34,081 nucleotides of DNA from positions 1 to 34,081 of the forward strand of contig JAAZAB010000501.1 in NCBI GenBank assembly GCA_012514555.1, written 5' to 3'. Both the position numbers and the translations under genes were made by a program. The notes below the pieces were generated by a model. That model searched no databases and was not told the DNA's origin. It saw only the letters and a list, made by a program, of their open reading frames with translations. Source of the DNA: Lentisphaerota bacterium (GTDB lineage Bacteria; Verrucomicrobiota; Kiritimatiellia; JAAZAB01). Shown here one piece after another: positions 33,093 through 34,081 of this stretch (positions are counted from its first letter, which is position 1; each line of letters begins with the position of its first letter).

Positions 33093-33808
33093 TGAAGATG
33101 GAAACGAACACTGCTCAAGCGTACGCAATGCCTCGAATCGGGGAGAAGGCGCCGGCCTTCAAGGCCATAACGACACAAGGCGAGATAAACTTTCCGGAGC
33201 AGTTCTCGGGAAGCTGGGTGATCCTGTTCAGCCATCCCGCCGATTTCACTCCGGTCTGCACCTCGGAATTCATGACGTTCGCCTCGATGGAGCCCCAGTT
33301 CAACAAGGCGAACTGCAAGCTGGTCGGGGTTTCCATTGACGGGCTGTATAGCCATATCGCGTGGCTGCGGGCCATCAAGGAGAAGATCGAATACAAGGGA
33401 ATGAAAAACATCGAGGTCAAATTCCCCCTCATAGAAGACATCACAATGGAAGTCGCAAGGAAGTACGGAATGATCCAGCCCGGGGAGAGCTCGACGAAAG
33501 CGGTGCGCGCCGTGTTCGTCATCGACCCCAAGGGAGTCATCCGGACCATCATCTATTACCCGCTGAGCACGGGCCGGAATTTCGACGAGCTGTATCGCGT
33601 GATCATCGCGCTCCAGACGGCGGACGCCTTTTCCGTGGCAACCCCGGCGGACTGGAGGCCGGGCGACGACGTGATTGTGCCGACGGCCGGCTCCTGCGGC
33701 GTCGCCAAGGAGCGCATGGAAAACAAGGACATGCAGTGCTGCGACTGGTTCTTCTGCACGAAAAAGCTGGCAAAAGACAAGGTGCTTGACGCCATCCTTA
33801 AAAAATAG
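33092..33808 (+). CDS. Peroxiredoxin, Prx6/archaeal thioredoxin-peroxidase type
   Basis: Reduces hydrogen peroxide and organic peroxides in the cytoplasm. The 238-residue protein has a thioredoxin fold with the peroxidatic cysteine Cys56 in SHPADFTPVCTSEF. The length and long C-terminal arm are of the Prx6 type. Late cysteines Cys202 (GSCGVAKERME), Cys216-Cys217 and Cys222 (QCCDWFFC) include a pair six residues apart, as in the archaeal enzyme with resolving cysteines. KAVRAVFVIDPKGVIRTIIYYPLSTGRNFDELYRVI is the family's conserved core, read here in two pieces. Two starts are possible: ATG 33092 (overlaps the leader frame's stop) or ATG 33098, which has better spacing (9 bases) from AAGGA. 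It is a separate unit from the NifX-like genes, 285 bp away, but the grouping suggests protection of oxygen-sensitive clusters. Confidence 0.95.
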   Translation: MKMETNTAQAYAMPRIGEKAPAFKAITTQGEINFPEQFSGSWVILFSHPADFTPVCTSEFMTFASMEPQFNKANCKLVGVSIDGLYSHIAWLRAIKEKIEYKGMKNIEVKFPLIEDITMEVARKYGMIQPGESSTKAVRAVFVIDPKGVIRTIIYYPLSTGRNFDELYRVIIALQTADAFSVATPADWRPGDDVIVPTAGSCGVAKERMENKDMQCCDWFFCTKKLAKDKVLDAILKK

Positions 33809-33830
33809 CCGGACATGATCCAATTCGCGC

Positions 33831-33860
33831 ACAACGCAGCGGCGGGGGCGCGGGCGTTGT
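33831..33860 (+). terminator. Stem-loop downstream of the peroxiredoxin
   Basis: ACAACGC (33831-33837) pairs with GCGTTGT (33854-33860) around a G-rich loop, 22 bp after the stop. An alternative pairing GCGGCG (33839-33844)/CGCCGC (33863-33868) overlaps it. No T-run follows. Confidence 0.35.
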
Positions 33861-33968
33861 CACGCCGCGTATGCCTGCCCTGCGTTTGCGCGCGCCTTTG
33901 ACCGGGCTGTTACCATGGAATGAGCAGGGAAAACAAACGAGCCCCTGACACCATATGGAAAAACGCCC

Positions 33969-34046
33969 ATGGTGACTCCGATCGTCAACGCGGTGAACCA
34001 CGAATACCGCGACTTCGAAGTCCTGCGGCGCATAACCGACGGCTAA
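33969..34046 (+). other. Right edge: short frame interrupted by a stop, unclear
   Basis: ATG 33969 opens 25 codons (MVTPIVNAVNHEYRDFEVL then RRITDG) ending at TAA 34044, and the same frame continues after the stop with MDGYTYHRDDK to the window end. GACGGCTA occurs at both 34039-34046 and 34051-34058. This could be a short gene, the start of a broken gene, or noncoding sequence. The rest of 33861-33968 shows nothing recognisable. Confidence 0.25.
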
Positions 34047-34081
34047 ATGGACGGCTATACCTATCACCGGGACGACAAACC

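Overview
The window is GC-rich and gene-dense. Fifteen genes in a row lie on the minus strand (about 414-30189). A short plus-strand group follows on the right (30405-33808), and a fragment of a plus-strand sensor gene enters from the left edge. The protein families suggest an anaerobic or microaerophilic member of the PVC superphylum (Lentisphaerota or Kiritimatiellota type) or a similar deep-branching Gram-negative: expanded secreted beta-propellers, a huge GH42-like/HEAT hybrid protein, a sigma-54 regulator next to NifX-like proteins, and AT-rich remnant sequence between genes. No marker gene is present, so this placement is inference.

Minus-strand block, read 5' to 3' (right to left): two paired beta-propeller proteins (30189-28294, 28135-26162); a 1317-residue secreted protein with an amidotransferase-like N-terminus, HEAT repeats and a GH42-like barrel (25878-21925); two tandem, mutually paralogous propeller proteins with an added C-terminal sandwich domain (21852-19312, 19238-16656); a sugar isomerase/epimerase-type TIM barrel; an N-acyl-D-amino-acid deacylase; a six-hairpin (alpha/alpha-barrel) protein; a secreted protein of unknown function; an O-antigen-ligase-like membrane protein; a GT2 glycosyltransferase; an Asp/Glu-type racemase; an M55 D-aminopeptidase; a second GH42/HEAT giant (6591-2617); and a fifth propeller (2579-414). 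The genes from 11743 to 6748 are packed tightly (11 bp gap, 4 bp and 17 bp overlaps, 1 bp overlap or 14 bp gap) and are surely co-transcribed. The other gaps are 37-283 bp.

Two themes stand out. First, the locus was built by duplication: two GH42/HEAT giants and five propellers. The propellers fall into two groups whose halves appear in opposite order (A-B versus B-A), an apparent circular permutation. Second, three enzymes acting on D-amino acids or D-peptides (racemase, DppA-type aminopeptidase, D-aminoacylase) sit among secreted carbohydrate-active-looking proteins and glycan-assembly enzymes. My working inference is a locus for dismantling or remodelling a D-amino-acid-bearing glycan or peptidoglycan-like polymer. 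No transporter, SusC/D pair or sulfatase is present, so it is not a conventional polysaccharide utilisation locus.

Plus-strand right part: a PAS-AAA-Fis sigma-54 activator (30405-31847), then an inverted repeat and a good -24/-12 promoter immediately before two overlapping NifX/NafY-type genes (32035-32806), then a peroxiredoxin (33092-33808). The regulator, inverted repeat and promoter form a coherent sigma-54 circuit readable directly from the sequence. No tRNA, rRNA, CRISPR array or transposase gene was found.
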